A stretch of DNA of 64,000 nt from Paracoccaceae bacterium (GCA_016744015.1 JADGFD010000001.1:62001-126000), one strand, 5' to 3'; counted from the stretch's first letter, positions 7,502 to 17,333 are shown. Made by a program: numbers and translations. The notes: generated by a model not told the origin, from the sequence alone.

Positions 7502-8893
7502 ATGAACCTGCCGCTGCTTCTTGTTGAGGACACGTCATCACTGGCGATGGTTTATCGGTCTGTTCTGGAAAAGAACGGCCACAAAGTTGTGGCATGTGAC
7601 ACCATTTCACAAGCGCGGGAAGAGATGAAGCAACAGCGCTTTAGCGTTATTTTGCTGGATTTAAGCCTGCCTGATGGTGACGGCATGGAGTTAATGGAAG
7701 ATATCCTAAAGGGCGGGGCCAAGGTGATTGTGATCACGGCCAACGGCTCTATTAATCGCGCGATTGAGGCGATGCGTGGGGGGGCATTTGATTTTCTGGT
7801 TAAACCGTTTGACGAGAAAAAACTGCTGGGGGCCGTGCAAAACGCTATGCATGTGCAAGCAATGGCTCAGAGCGCGACGGCTTCGGCGCCTGCCGTGAAA
7901 GGGTCGGCATTTCACGGGTTTCTGGGGGATTCAGAAGCCATGCAGCAGATTTATAAAATGATAGGTAATATCGGGCGAAGCTCGGCAACGGTGTTTATTA
8001 CAGGGGAAAGCGGCACGGGAAAAGAGGTGGCGGCAAAGGCTATTCATGCGGTTTCGGCGCGGGCGAACAAGCCTTTTGTGCCGCTAAATTGTGGAGCCAT
8101 TCCTGCTGATTTACTGGAATCCGAGGTTTTTGGCCACCTGAAAGGCTCGTTCACCGGGGCGATTGCCAACAAAATAGGGGCAGCGGAAGCCGCTTCGGGC
8201 GGCACGCTGTTTCTGGACGAAATCTGCGAGATGGATATGCGGCTGCAAACCAAGCTCTTGCGGTTTTTGGAAACGTCAAAAATTCAGCCGGTCGGGGCGG
8301 TAACCGCAAAATCGGTGGATGCCAGAATTCTGTGCGCCACAAACAGGGACCCGCTCGCTGAAGTTAAAGCTGGGCGGTTTCGAGAGGACCTATACTATCG
8401 GCTGCATGTGGTGCCCATGCATATGCCACCGCTTCGAGAACGGGCCGGAGATATAAAACTGATCGCCGAGGTGATTTTGAAGCGGTTTTCCAAGGAAGAA
8501 GAACGGGATTTTGAGCGGATATCGCCGGAAGTTTTGCGGATATTCTCGCATTATTCCTGGCCGGGCAATGTGCGGCAGTTGCTTAATATAGTGCGCAATA
8601 TTGTGGTTTTGCACAACGGCACACATGTGTTGCCTGAAATGCTCCCCGAGGAGATTGCCGGACCCGAGCGGCAGGTTCCAGCGCATGAAAATTTAGAGGG
8701 CATGGCCAACGCTCAGGCGGATTGCGATATCGGCCAGTTTGTTGGGCAGACATTGGCACAAATTGAGCGCGCCTTTGTAGAGGCGACAATTGCCGAGTGT
8801 AATGGCTCTGTGCCAGAAGCTGCGCGGATGTTGGGGGTTTCCCCCTCGACGCTGTATCGTAAGCGCGAAGGTTGGCGCAAAGCGGCGCGTTGA
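7502..8893 (+). CDS. LuxO-like sigma-54 dependent response regulator
   Basis: 463 residues: receiver domain (about 1-120, Asp53 in LLDLSLPDGDG), AAA+ sigma-54 activation domain (Walker A GESGTGKE at 167-174; sigma-54 contact loop GSFTGA at 214-219, where most family members have GAFTGA; Walker B LFLDE) and a C-terminal Fis-type helix-turn-helix (EAARMLGVSPSTLYRK). The stretches DLQTKLLRF-like, SVDARILCATNRDP, FREDLYYRL and SWPGNVRQL, and the HTH ending TLYRK, match vibrio LuxO more closely than NtrC or DctD as I recall them. It should activate sigma-54 promoters when phosphorylated by the two kinases upstream. The last codons and the stop lie inside a repeat shared with 57891-57950. Confidence 0.88.
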   Translation: MNLPLLLVEDTSSLAMVYRSVLEKNGHKVVACDTISQAREEMKQQRFSVILLDLSLPDGDGMELMEDILKGGAKVIVITANGSINRAIEAMRGGAFDFLVKPFDEKKLLGAVQNAMHVQAMAQSATASAPAVKGSAFHGFLGDSEAMQQIYKMIGNIGRSSATVFITGESGTGKEVAAKAIHAVSARANKPFVPLNCGAIPADLLESEVFGHLKGSFTGAIANKIGAAEAASGGTLFLDEICEMDMRLQTKLLRFLETSKIQPVGAVTAKSVDARILCATNRDPLAEVKAGRFREDLYYRLHVVPMHMPPLRERAGDIKLIAEVILKRFSKEEERDFERISPEVLRIFSHYSWPGNVRQLLNIVRNIVVLHNGTHVLPEMLPEEIAGPERQVPAHENLEGMANAQADCDIGQFVGQTLAQIERAFVEATIAECNGSVPEAARMLGVSPSTLYRKREGWRKAAR

Positions 8894-8940
8894 GGGCTGT
8901 CTGTTTGGCAATACCTCGCCCGCGCCGCGCTGAAACACCT
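8881..8940 (+). repeat. 60-bp interspersed repeat, copy 1
   Basis: This segment aligns without gaps to 57891-57950. The first 14 bases (AGCGGCGCGTTGAG) and a later 16-base block (CGCCCGCGCCGCGCTG) are identical, and I count roughly three quarters identity overall. The first 13 bases contain the end and stop codon of the LuxO-like gene. The function is unknown. Confidence 0.6.
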
Positions 8941-9180
8941 GCGCATGTGGGGGCGAGCAACAAGCACTGAGGCTGGGAGGCGGCGCGTGCGTAACTTTGC
9001 AACACGCGCAAGCTTTGCCGCGCCGCCATGGCGCCCGCACGCGCATTTTTGCCTTTGGCAAAAAGCCGCCCGCAGGGCGTATGGGGCCGTGAGGCGCTTT
9101 AAAGCCTAGCTGCATGTGCGGGGTTGCAAGTGGTTCGAAATTGACTGTATGATCAATTTTTGAAGCAAATAGGTGACCGG
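8941..9180. other. intergenic region before cdd with hairpin at 9046-9064
   Basis: No gene is seen. A perfect 8-bp stem, TTTTTGCC (9046-9053) with GGCAAAAA (9057-9064), has a three-base loop and may terminate in either direction weakly. The stretch 9115-9170 before cdd is AT-rich and probably holds the promoter of the nucleoside salvage operon. Confidence 0.4.
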
Positions 9181-9576
9181 ATGTCTTTGTTTGAAGCTGC
9201 ACGCAAGGTGCGCGAAAATGCGTATGCCCCATATTCTGAATTTAAAGTTGGTGCTGCTTTGCGCACGGCTTCAGGAGAAGTCTTTGCTGGCTGTAATGTG
9301 GAAAATGTGGCCTACCCAGAGGGCACTTGTGCTGAGGCAGGTGCGATTGCAGCTATGGTGGCTGCTGGGCAGGGTGATATTGTTGAGATTTTAGTGATGG
9401 CCAAGAGTGATGTTCCTATTACGCCGTGCGGCGGATGCCGACAGAAGATATCGGAATTTGGTACGCCGGAAACCGTGATTATTTTGGCCAGCCCAGAGGG
9501 CGCGATTGGTGAGGTGACGCTAGGTGAATTACTACCCGGCTCATTTACGCCAGCGCACTTGAAGGCAACCATGTGA
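9181..9576 (+). CDS. cdd: cytidine deaminase
   Basis: 131 residues of the small tetrameric zinc enzyme that converts cytidine and deoxycytidine to uridine and deoxyuridine. YAPYSEFKVGAAL, the catalytic TCAEAGAI (the usual CAE, with the proton-shuttling Glu) and PCGGCRQ (two zinc cysteines) are all present. The ATG at 9181 has an AGGTGA site at good distance; the alternative start at 9160 lacks one. It is the first gene of a tight five-gene salvage operon and overlaps deoA by one base. Confidence 0.95.
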   Translation: MSLFEAARKVRENAYAPYSEFKVGAALRTASGEVFAGCNVENVAYPEGTCAEAGAIAAMVAAGQGDIVEILVMAKSDVPITPCGGCRQKISEFGTPETVIILASPEGAIGEVTLGELLPGSFTPAHLKATM

Positions 9577-10883
9577 TGCTGCCACAAGAAATTATTGCAG
9601 CGAAGCGGGATGGTAAAACGCTGAGCAAAGAGCAGATTGCCAGCTTCATTCAGGGGCTGACTGCCGGCACTGTGAGCGGTGAACAAGCGGCGGCCTTTGC
9701 TATGGCGGTTTATTTTCAGAAAATGGAATTGGCTGAGCGGGTCGCGTTGACCGAAGCGATGCGTGATAGCGGCGATGTGCTGAAGTGGGACTTGCCGGGG
9801 CCGGTTTTGGACAAGCATTCCACCGGCGGCGTGGGGGATAATGTGTCACTTATGCTGGCACCTGCGCTGGCGGTATGTGGTGCATATGTGCCCATGATTT
9901 CGGGCCGAGGGCTTGGTCACACCGGTGGCACGCTGGATAAGTTTGATGCCATTCCGGGCTATGAAACCCAGCCGGATATCGAAACGCTAAAGCGGGTTAC
10001 GCGCGAGGTGGGCTGTGCGATTATTGGCCAAACGGGGGATGTAGCTCCGGCTGATAAGCGGCTTTATGGCATTCGGGATGTGACGGCGACAGTGGAATCG
10101 GTGGACTTGATTACGGCGTCTATCCTTTCAAAAAAACTGGCGGCGGGGCTGGAGGGCTTGGTGCTGGATGTGAAATGCGGCTCGGGGGCGTTTATGGACA
10201 GCCTGCCACGGGCGCGGGAGCTGGCCGAAAGCCTTGTGCGCGTGGCCAATGATGCGGGCTGCCGCACCAGCGCGCTGATCACCGATATGAACGAGCCTTT
10301 GGCGCGTGCGGCGGGCAATGCGCTGGAGATGCAAAACGCGGTGGATTTTCTGACGGGTAAGGAGATTGACAACCGTTTATGGGACGTGACGGTGGCGCTG
10401 GGCGCGGAGCTTTTGGCCAACGCAGGGCTGGCGGATAGCCCTGAAACGGGGGCCGATATGATGCTGGACGCTTTACAATCGGGCAAGGCGGCGGAGCGTT
10501 TTGAGATGATGGTTTCGGCACTGGGTGGGCCATCGGACTTTGTGGAAAAGGCCGATGGATACCTTGAGAAGGCGCCGCTGATCACCGAGGTTTACGCTGA
10601 TAATGCCGGCTTTGTGCAGGCGATAGACACCAAGGGCGTGGGCATGGCCGTGGTCGCTTTGGGCGGCGGGCGCACCAGATCAAGTGACCCGATAGACTAT
10701 GCCGTGGGCCTTGATTGGCTGGCGGGCATTGGCCAGCATGTGGACGGCGAGCAGCCCATAGCGCGGGTGCATGCTCGTGATGAAGCCGCGCTGGAAGAAG
10801 CCAAAAGCCGTGTGCTGGCGGCCTATGAAATAGGGGAGGCGGTGCCGGAGGAAACACCGTTGATCATTGAAAGGATAAGCTAA
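9576..10883 (+). CDS. deoA: thymidine phosphorylase
   Basis: About 435 residues. It phosphorolyses thymidine or deoxyuridine to base plus deoxyribose 1-phosphate. The family signature around [14 protein letters not shown] is intact, as are [10 protein letters not shown] (phosphate site) and [12 protein letters not shown]. The length is typical of the DeoA/Pdp group. The ATG shares a base with the cdd stop, and a GTG one codon earlier is an alternative. The product feeds deoB downstream, so cytidine deaminated by Cdd can be broken down further within the same operon. Confidence 0.95.
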   Translation: MLPQEIIAAKRDGKTLSKEQIASFIQGLTAGTVSGEQAAAFAMAVYFQKMELAERVALTEAMRDSGDVLKWDLPGPVLDKHSTGGVGDNVSLMLAPALAVCGAYVPMISGRGLGHTGGTLDKFDAIPGYETQPDIETLKRVTREVGCAIIGQTGDVAPADKRLYGIRDVTATVESVDLITASILSKKLAAGLEGLVLDVKCGSGAFMDSLPRARELAESLVRVANDAGCRTSALITDMNEPLARAAGNALEMQNAVDFLTGKEIDNRLWDVTVALGAELLANAGLADSPETGADMMLDALQSGKAAERFEMMVSALGGPSDFVEKADGYLEKAPLITEVYADNAGFVQAIDTKGVGMAVVALGGGRTRSSDPIDYAVGLDWLAGIGQHVDGEQPIARVHARDEAALEEAKSRVLAAYEIGEAVPEETPLIIERIS

Positions 10884-12079
10884 TGGCACGGGCATTTTTG
10901 TTGATTATGGATTCTGTCGGCATTGGCGGCGCGCTGGATGCCGCCGCTTTTGGCGATGAAGGCGCCAACACTTTGGGCCATATCGCAGCAGAATGCGCGG
11001 CGGGGCGGGCTAACGAGGGCCGTGCGGGGCCGCTAAATATCCCCAATCTTGATGCGCTCGGATTTGGCGCGGCGGCCAAGGAGGCGTGCGGGGAAGTTCC
11101 CGCAGGGCTTGAGGGCAATGCTGGGTTTTTTGCCGTGGCCAACGAGGCTTCAAAAGGTAAAGACACCCCCACTGGCCATTGGGAGCTTTCCGGCGTGCCG
11201 GTGCCGTTTGACTGGCATTATTTCCCTGATACCCAACCGAGCTTTCCACCCGATAAGCTGGCCGAATTTATTGAGCGCGCGGGGCTGCCCGGCGTGCTGG
11301 GAGACAAGCATGCCTCTGGCACCGCCATCATTGATGAGCTGGGCGAAGAACACATGAAAAGCGGCAAGCCTATTTGCTATACTTCGGCTGATAGCGTCTT
11401 TCAGATTGCGGCCCATGAGGAAAGCTTTGGCTTGGCGCGGCTGCTGGAAATTTGTAAAATCGCGGCGGAGATTTTTCACCCGATGATGGTCGGTCGCGTG
11501 ATTGCGCGGCCATTTCTTGGTGAGGTCGGCAGCTTTAAGCGCACGCCAAACCGGCGGGATTATGCGATTGCACCGCCAGAACCCACGATCTGTGATCGCG
11601 TGGTGGCCGCAGGGGGCCGCACGCTGGCCGTGGGTAAAATAGGTGATATTTTTGCCCATCAGGGGATTTCTGAAATCTTTAAGGGCAAAGATGATATGGC
11701 GCTGGTTGACCATACCGTCGCTCTGATGGACACCGCGCTTGATGGCGACCTCGTGTTTGCCAATTATGTGGAATTTGACAGCCTTTATGGCCACCGGAGA
11801 GACGTGGCGGGCTATGCGCGCCACCTTGAGGCTTTTGATAAGCGCCTGCCCGAAATTTTATCGGGGCTGCGGAAGGGTGACCTGTTGATGATTTCGGCTG
11901 ACCACGGTAATGACCCGACATGGCCCGGCACCGAGCACACGCGAGAGCGGGTGCCGGTGCTGATTGCTGGCACGGGCCGCGAGGGCAACCTAGGGCAGGT
12001 TGGCTTTGCCGATGTCGGTGAAACCATAGCAAAACACTTGGGGCTGGCCCCCGGCACACACGGAAAGAACTTTTTATGA
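10883..12079 (+). CDS. deoB: phosphopentomutase
   Basis: 398 residues of the alkaline-phosphatase-superfamily enzyme that interconverts (deoxy)ribose 1-phosphate and 5-phosphate. Metal-site motifs are seen at the N-terminus ([20 protein letters not shown]) and near the C-terminus ([20 protein letters not shown]). The cap-domain segment KDTPTGHWE carries the threonine that is phosphorylated in the family. The stop of deoA and the start codon share one base, indicating translational coupling. It links the nucleoside phosphorylase step to pentose metabolism. Confidence 0.96.
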   Translation: MARAFLLIMDSVGIGGALDAAAFGDEGANTLGHIAAECAAGRANEGRAGPLNIPNLDALGFGAAAKEACGEVPAGLEGNAGFFAVANEASKGKDTPTGHWELSGVPVPFDWHYFPDTQPSFPPDKLAEFIERAGLPGVLGDKHASGTAIIDELGEEHMKSGKPICYTSADSVFQIAAHEESFGLARLLEICKIAAEIFHPMMVGRVIARPFLGEVGSFKRTPNRRDYAIAPPEPTICDRVVAAGGRTLAVGKIGDIFAHQGISEIFKGKDDMALVDHTVALMDTALDGDLVFANYVEFDSLYGHRRDVAGYARHLEAFDKRLPEILSGLRKGDLLMISADHGNDPTWPGTEHTRERVPVLIAGTGREGNLGQVGFADVGETIAKHLGLAPGTHGKNFL

Positions 12080-13050
12080 ACTTTAGCGAAATCGCCAAAA
12101 CTGAACTGCATTTGCACCTTGAGGGCGCGGCACCACCCGCGTTTATCCGGCGGTTGGCGCAGGAAAAGAACGTGAATATGGACGGCGTTTTTGATGAAAA
12201 CGGCGCCTATGTCTGGACGAGCTTCGTTGAGTTTCTAGCGACCTATGAGCGCGCTTGCGAAGTGCTGAAAACGCCGGAAGATTTCGGGCGGCTGATGGGT
12301 GCGGTGCTTGAGGAGCAAGCCCGCCACGGCGTGGTTTACACCGAGCACTTTTTGGCACCAGATTTTTGTGGTGGCGGCGATTTGGGTGCGTGGAAGGAAT
12401 ACCTCGCTGCCATGACAGAGGCCGCCAAGACTAGCTCGGTTGAAGCGCGGTTTGTTTCAACCTGTGTGCGCCATATGGGCCCCGAACAGGCAAAAATTAC
12501 AGCGATGGTCAGCGCCGAAACCGCGGGTGGCTTACTCACCGGCTTTGGCATGGGCGGCGACGAGAGCCAATTCACCGCCGCTGATTTTGCCTATGCTTTT
12601 GATATGGCCCGTGAGGCAGGGCTGGGGCTGACGAGCCATGCGGGCGAGGTCGAGGGGCCTGACTCGGTGCGTGAAACGCTGGATGCCTTGAAGGTTGACC
12701 GTATTGGCCACGGTGTGCGTAGCATTGAAGACCCTGCATTGGTGCAGCGGCTTGCCGATGAGGGCGTGGTGCTGGAAGTTTGCCCCGGCTCCAACATTTC
12801 TTTGGGCGTTTTCCCCGATTTGAAAGCCCACTCGATCTCCCGCTTGCGGGAGTCCGGCGTGGTGGTCACGGTTTCCACCGACGACCCGCCCTATTTTCAC
12901 ACCGATATGACTGCGGAATACCGTGACCTTTCGGAGCAACTGGGCTGGACGCAGGATGATTTTGACGCGATAAACCAAGCAGCCATGAAGGCCGCATTTT
13001 GTGATGAGGCAACTCGGAGCAAGCTAATGGCCAAGTTTAACGGAGCCTGA
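12076..13050 (+). CDS. add: adenosine deaminase
   Basis: 324 residues of the zinc-dependent TIM-barrel deaminase, converting adenosine to inosine. Visible motifs: [10 protein letters not shown] (zinc histidines), [12 protein letters not shown] (HAGE with catalytic Glu), RIGHGVRS and VSTDDPPYF (the Asp pair). It starts four bases before the deoB stop (ATGA overlap). Some proteins of this size class deaminate adenine instead; the HLEGA and HAGE context and the salvage operon favour adenosine. Confidence 0.9.
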   Translation: MNFSEIAKTELHLHLEGAAPPAFIRRLAQEKNVNMDGVFDENGAYVWTSFVEFLATYERACEVLKTPEDFGRLMGAVLEEQARHGVVYTEHFLAPDFCGGGDLGAWKEYLAAMTEAAKTSSVEARFVSTCVRHMGPEQAKITAMVSAETAGGLLTGFGMGGDESQFTAADFAYAFDMAREAGLGLTSHAGEVEGPDSVRETLDALKVDRIGHGVRSIEDPALVQRLADEGVVLEVCPGSNISLGVFPDLKAHSISRLRESGVVVTVSTDDPPYFHTDMTAEYRDLSEQLGWTQDDFDAINQAAMKAAFCDEATRSKLMAKFNGA

Positions 13051-13051
13051 G

Positions 13052-13681
13052 ATGAACCACTTTACTCTCGTAAATCACCCGCTCGTGCAGCACAAACTTA
13101 CCAAAATGCGTGAGAAATCTTGCTCGACAGCTGTATTCCGCCAACTCCTGCGCGAGATCAGCCACCTGCTGGCCTATGAAGCTACCCGTGATTTACCAAT
13201 GACTATGACCACGGTTGATACCCCATTGGAAGAAATGGAAGCCCCTGTTCTTAAAGGAAAAAAACTAGCACTCATCTCTATTCTCCGCGCTGGGAATGGC
13301 CTGCTAGATGGCGTGCTTGAGCTCATCCCTTCGGCCCGCGTTGGCTTTGTTGGCCTCTATCGTGACGAAGAAACCTTAAAGCCTGTGCAATATTATTTCA
13401 AAGTCCCAAAAGAAATGAAAGAGCGTGTGGTGATCGCGGTGGACCCAATGCTGGCCACAGGGAATAGCTCGGTTGCGGCCATTGACCTGCTCAAAGAATC
13501 AGGCGCCACAGATATCCGCTTCATGTGCCTTCTCGCCGCCCCCGAAGGCGTAGCGCGTATGAAAGAAGCCCATCCCGATGTGCCCATCATCTCTGCCGCC
13601 TTAGATCGTGAGCTCAGCGATATTGGATACATCCTCCCTGGCCTCGGCGATGCCGGCGACCGTATGTTTGGCACTAAATAA
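13052..13681 (+). CDS. upp: uracil phosphoribosyltransferase
   Basis: 209 residues. It makes UMP from uracil and PRPP, completing pyrimidine recovery. The PRPP loop [24 protein letters not shown] is intact, as are the N-terminal [12 protein letters not shown] and the C-terminal [13 protein letters not shown]. The start codon follows the add stop by one base, with a GGAGCC site inside add. Codon use is visibly less G-rich at third positions than in deoA and deoB, which may reflect different expression or ancestry. It is the last gene of the operon and faces uraD. Confidence 0.96.
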   Translation: MNHFTLVNHPLVQHKLTKMREKSCSTAVFRQLLREISHLLAYEATRDLPMTMTTVDTPLEEMEAPVLKGKKLALISILRAGNGLLDGVLELIPSARVGFVGLYRDEETLKPVQYYFKVPKEMKERVVIAVDPMLATGNSSVAAIDLLKESGATDIRFMCLLAAPEGVARMKEAHPDVPIISAALDRELSDIGYILPGLGDAGDRMFGTK

Positions 13682-13874
13682 TCCCCAAATTGCTTAAATA
13701 TCCTAGGGGGTGAGCGCCTGCGCGAGGGGGATGAAATCCCCCTTCTAATGGCTTGGCTGAGGGGGGCTTTAGCTCCCCGAAGCCAAGCCACCCCGGGACA
13801 GTCCCGAAAGTGCGCCGCCTCGGCGACCCTGCGGGCCACCTCTGCGGCACAGGTTGTGCAAGCACAACCGGTGC
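13682..13874. terminator. convergent intergenic region with large hairpin (13749-13790)
   Basis: The gap between convergent upp and uraD holds a long hairpin. The outer arms TGGCTTGGCT (13749-13758) and AGCCAAGCCA (13781-13790) are perfect. The inner arms GGGGGGCT and AGCTCCCC pair with one wobble around a TT loop. There is no T run on either side, so termination in both directions is plausible but not shown. Confidence 0.5.
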
Positions 13875-14360
13875 TTAGCTGGAAAATAGCGCCTCAAAAC
13901 GAAGGGCTGCTATTTGATGCACCTGATCGAGGGCTTCTCGAAACTCAACATCGGCTGCGTTATCCACGCGGGCTCTAAAATTCTCCAAAACCTCGGTGCG
14001 GTGCCGCCCGCGCACGGCCAAAATATAGGGGAATCCAAAGCGTTTCTTATATTGCTCATTTAGCGCGGTGAAGGCGGCAAATTCTGCCTTAGTGCACTGA
14101 TCAAGCCCCGCGCTGGCTTGCTCTGATGTGCTTTCAACGGTCAGATCTCCGGATTCAGCCAGCTTGCCGGCAAGGTCGGGATGGGCCCGTAACAGCGTTA
14201 GTTGGGCGTCTGCCCCAGCATCTTCAACGATCTGGCGCATTATGGCGGGCAGGTCATCGGGGTCTGGCGGGCCCATGTCAAAAGCCAGCTCAGCCACCCA
14301 GGGGCTGTGCTCATAGACCCCGGCAAACCTGTCTACATATGCGCGTTTATTATGAATCAT
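13875..14360 (-). CDS. uraD: OHCU decarboxylase (ureide pathway)
   Basis: 161 residues. The enzyme converts 2-oxo-4-hydroxy-4-carboxy-5-ureidoimidazoline to S-allantoin, the last step of urate breakdown to allantoin. The catalytic histidine is in LLRAHPDLAGKLA. The motifs TSEQASAGLD and FGFPYILAVRGR are family hallmarks. I chose the ATG at 14360 because a GGAGCC site lies just upstream; a longer frame to 14420 would run into the promoter region. It diverges from puuD, and the roughly 80-base gap must hold both promoters. HIU hydrolase (PucM/HiuH), which acts in between, is not in the window. Confidence 0.93.
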   Translation of the reverse strand: MIHNKRAYVDRFAGVYEHSPWVAELAFDMGPPDPDDLPAIMRQIVEDAGADAQLTLLRAHPDLAGKLAESGDLTVESTSEQASAGLDQCTKAEFAAFTALNEQYKKRFGFPYILAVRGRHRTEVLENFRARVDNAADVEFREALDQVHQIAALRFEALFSS

Positions 14361-14441
14361 CTCGGCTCCACTTTTTAGCTTTTCCTTTCTATATTGGCAG
14401 GTTACGCTCACCCGAAACAAGAAAAATCGAAAGGGACGGGT

Positions 14442-15629
14442 ATGGAAACCATTTTACAGGAATGGATCAGCCTTTTTGTGCGCTGGGCACATATTATTTC
14501 AGCCATCGGCTGGATAGGCTCCTCGTTTTATTTTATGTGGCTCGATAGTTCGCTGAAAAAGCGCGCGGGCCTGCCAGATGGCGCCAAAGGTGATAGCTGG
14601 TCGGTGCATGGTGGCGGGTTTTATCATGTGGTGAAATATCAGGTGGCCCCCGAAGAAATGCCCGACGCCCTGAAATGGTTTAAGTGGGAGAGCTACATGA
14701 CGTGGCTCACCGGTTTTACCATGATGTTTGCCACCTATTACTGGAGCGCCTCCGGCCTGCTGATAGACCGCGACGTGCTGGATATGAACGAAGGCATGGC
14801 GATTACGGCTTCTATGCTGGTGCTTGCGGCGTCTTGGATTTTTTATGACCGGCTTTGCAAATCCTTCCTGCGGAAATGGCCGGTGGCTGTGATGGCGGTG
14901 CTGTTTGTGGCGATTGTGGCGGCAAGCTGGGGCTTTCAGCATGTGTTTTCGGCACGGGCGGCATGGCTGCATACGGGGGCGATTATTGCCACGATGATGA
15001 CGGGGAATGTGTTTTTTGTGATCATCCCCAATACCAAGATTTTGGTGGCAGACTTGATTGCAGGGCGTGAACCTAAGGCCGAGTTTGGGGTGATCGCAAA
15101 ATTGCGCTCGACCCATAATAATTACCTGACGCTGCCGGTTATCCTGATGATGATTTCTAATCACTATCCGATGACCTATTCTCACCCTTACGCGTGGGTA
15201 ATGGTGGCCATGGTGCTGGTGATCGGCGCGGCCGTGCGGATATTTTATAACTGGCATGAGGCTGGCGCGCATGGCTTTGCGGTGCAATGGCAATGGCCAT
15301 TGGTGGCAGTTATGGCTGTGGGGCTGGTGGTGTTTTCTATGTGGCGGCCGGACCAGAAGCAGGTGGATTTTGATCCGCTGGTTGCGATGGAAATTGTAAA
15401 TGTTCACTGCGTAAGCTGCCATTCGGCAACGCCGAGCAGCGATATGTTTGACGAGGCCCCTGCGGGCATAAAGCTTGATAACCTTGACCAAATGCGCGCC
15501 CATGCCAGCAAAATGGTGGCGCAGGCGGTGCTTTCCACCACTATGCCGCTGGGCAATACCACTGAAATGACCGAGGAAGAGCGGGTCATACTCGGCTCAT
15601 GGCTGCGGGCGGGTGCGCCCAGCGAATGA
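14442..15629 (+). CDS. puuD: membrane urate hydroxylase with C-terminal cytochrome c domain
   Basis: 395 residues. The N-terminal part is an eight-or-so-helix integral membrane domain (DUF989 type) that opens with WISLFVRWAHIISAIGWIGSSFYF. The C-terminal part is a cytochrome c domain with the heme site CVSCH (Cys323, Cys326, His327). This architecture is the PuuD urate oxidase described in Agrobacterium, which oxidises urate and passes electrons to the respiratory chain instead of making peroxide. A GGGACGGG site precedes the ATG. The frame overlaps the next gene by four bases (ATGA), so both are cotranscribed. Confidence 0.93.
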   Translation: METILQEWISLFVRWAHIISAIGWIGSSFYFMWLDSSLKKRAGLPDGAKGDSWSVHGGGFYHVVKYQVAPEEMPDALKWFKWESYMTWLTGFTMMFATYYWSASGLLIDRDVLDMNEGMAITASMLVLAASWIFYDRLCKSFLRKWPVAVMAVLFVAIVAASWGFQHVFSARAAWLHTGAIIATMMTGNVFFVIIPNTKILVADLIAGREPKAEFGVIAKLRSTHNNYLTLPVILMMISNHYPMTYSHPYAWVMVAMVLVIGAAVRIFYNWHEAGAHGFAVQWQWPLVAVMAVGLVVFSMWRPDQKQVDFDPLVAMEIVNVHCVSCHSATPSSDMFDEAPAGIKLDNLDQMRAHASKMVAQAVLSTTMPLGNTTEMTEEERVILGSWLRAGAPSE

Positions 15630-16954
15630 GGCTGCTGGTTAAAAATGCTGATGTGTTGGTCACCATGGATGGCGACCGGCGCGAGCTAAAGGGCGGTAGC
15701 CTGTTGGTTGAAGACGGCGTGATTGCCTCTGTTGGGCCAGAGATGGCAGCAGATGAGGTGCTTGACGCTTCGGGCTGTGTGGTCACGCCGGGCTTGGTGA
15801 ACACCCACCACCATCTTTACCAAAGCCTAACGCGGGTGGTGCCCGGTGGGCAGGATGCCCTGCTTTTTGGCTGGCTAAAAACGCTGTATCCGATCTGGGC
15901 CAAAATGCGGCCCGAGCATATGAAAATTTCGGCGCAGGTGGGGCTGGCAGAGCTGGCGCTTTCGGGCTGCACGATGTCGTCTGATCACCTTTATCTTTAT
16001 CCCAACGGGGTGCAGCTGGAAGATACGATTGAGGCAGCCCAAAGCCTTGGGATGCGGTTCCATCCCACCCGTGGCTCTATGAGCATCGGGGAAAGCGATG
16101 GGGGGCTGCCGCCCGATAGCTTGGTGGAGCGTGAGGCGGATATTCTGGAAGACAGTATTCGGTTGATTGATAAGTGGCATGATGCCAGCGAGGGCTCGAT
16201 GCTGCGCATTGGGCTGGCGCCGTGCTCGCCTTTCTCGGTAAGCCGTGAGTTGATGCGGGATAGCGCGCTTTTGGCGCGTGATAAGGGCGTGATGCTGCAC
16301 ACGCATTTGGCGGAGAATGACGAGGATATTGCTTATTCGCTTGAGAAATTTGGCTGCCGCCCCGGCGAATATGCGCAGGAGCTGGGCTGGGTTGGTGAGG
16401 ATGTGTGGCATGCGCATTGTGTGAAACTCGATGTGAACGAGATTGATTTATTTGCGGCAACCGGCACGGGCGTGGCGCACTGCCCTTGCTCGAATTGCCG
16501 GCTTGGCTCGGGCATTGCGCCGGTGCGGGCGATGCGGGATGCGGGGGTTAAGGTTGGCCTCGGGGTGGATGGCTCAGCGAGCAATGACGCGGGGGATATT
16601 ATCAGCGAGGCACGGCAAGCCATGCTGCTGCAACGGGTGCAAAACGGGGCGGATGCGTTTTCAGCGCGCGAAGCGCTGGAGGTGGCCACATTAGGTGGCG
16701 CGCAGGTGCTGGGGCGGCCTGAGTGTGGCGCGCTTGAAGTTGGTAAACGGGCTGATTTTGCGGTTTGGGATGTGCGCAGGCTGGCCCATGCAGGGGCATG
16801 GGACCCGGTGGCGGCGCTGGTGCTTTGCGGGCCGCAACGGGTGCGAGACCTATATGTAGAGGGCCGTGCGGTGGTGCAGGGCGGGCAAATAGTGCGGTTG
16901 GATATGCCGGTGATTGCCGAGCAAGCGCGGGCTTTGGCGGCGGGTCTGGCCTAG
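15626..16954 (+). CDS. 8-oxoguanine deaminase (amidohydrolase)
   Basis: 442 residues of the cytosine-deaminase-like amidohydrolase superfamily. The zinc site is seen in TPGLVNTHHHLYQSLTR, in LHTHLAEN and in GVDGSASND. The HHHLYQ form together with LFGWLKTLYPIWAKM matches characterised 8-oxoguanine deaminases, which yield urate. That product is exactly the substrate of PuuD, the gene it overlaps, so the context supports the function. Hydroxyatrazine-type ethylaminohydrolases (AtzB/TrzN group) are close relatives and remain an alternative. The start at 15626 overlaps the puuD stop; an in-frame start at 15599 is not needed. Confidence 0.85.
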   Translation: MRLLVKNADVLVTMDGDRRELKGGSLLVEDGVIASVGPEMAADEVLDASGCVVTPGLVNTHHHLYQSLTRVVPGGQDALLFGWLKTLYPIWAKMRPEHMKISAQVGLAELALSGCTMSSDHLYLYPNGVQLEDTIEAAQSLGMRFHPTRGSMSIGESDGGLPPDSLVEREADILEDSIRLIDKWHDASEGSMLRIGLAPCSPFSVSRELMRDSALLARDKGVMLHTHLAENDEDIAYSLEKFGCRPGEYAQELGWVGEDVWHAHCVKLDVNEIDLFAATGTGVAHCPCSNCRLGSGIAPVRAMRDAGVKVGLGVDGSASNDAGDIISEARQAMLLQRVQNGADAFSAREALEVATLGGAQVLGRPECGALEVGKRADFAVWDVRRLAHAGAWDPVAALVLCGPQRVRDLYVEGRAVVQGGQIVRLDMPVIAEQARALAAGLA

Positions 16955-17333
16955 ATCGCGGTGCCTCGGCGACCCTTAATCAGCAATTTGAATACAAAAT
17001 TGCGCATCGAAATCGGGCCACCTCGTTACCGCGTGCGGCGCTGCGCTTGCAGGGGCATTTCGACCGAATGTCAAGGTTTGCCCATTATACCTGAAAGCCC
17101 GCACGCTGGGAGGGGTTGGCATTTTGGCTATGCTTTATGATGCGCGGCACCTGAGCCACGAGCAGATCAACAAAGGGATTGGGCGGGAAGAAGGCATAGC
17201 AGGGGCGATTGTGCAGTTTCTGGAGAGGGTTGAATAGGCACATCATGTGAATGCCGTGTGTATGCTAGGCTTTGCCGCGATTTATACTGACCTACTCAGC
17301 GCAGGTTTTACGGGTGTAATAGGCACGCAAACG
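16955..17333. other. intergenic region with possible gene fragment (17130-17237)
   Basis: No intact gene is seen between the convergent deaminase and permease genes. The stretch 17095-17237 reads as protein-like on the + strand, including a 35-codon frame from ATG 17130 with the sequence MLYDARHLSHEQINKGIG. It could be the tail of a decayed gene. I do not recognise a family, and it has no clear ribosome binding site. Confidence 0.3.

Noticed and set aside
9046-9064. Qrr-like small RNA gene next to the LuxO-like regulator
   Set aside because: I looked for a -24/-12 sigma-54 promoter (TGGCA-N7-TTGCA type) in 8894-9180 and found none with correct spacing.
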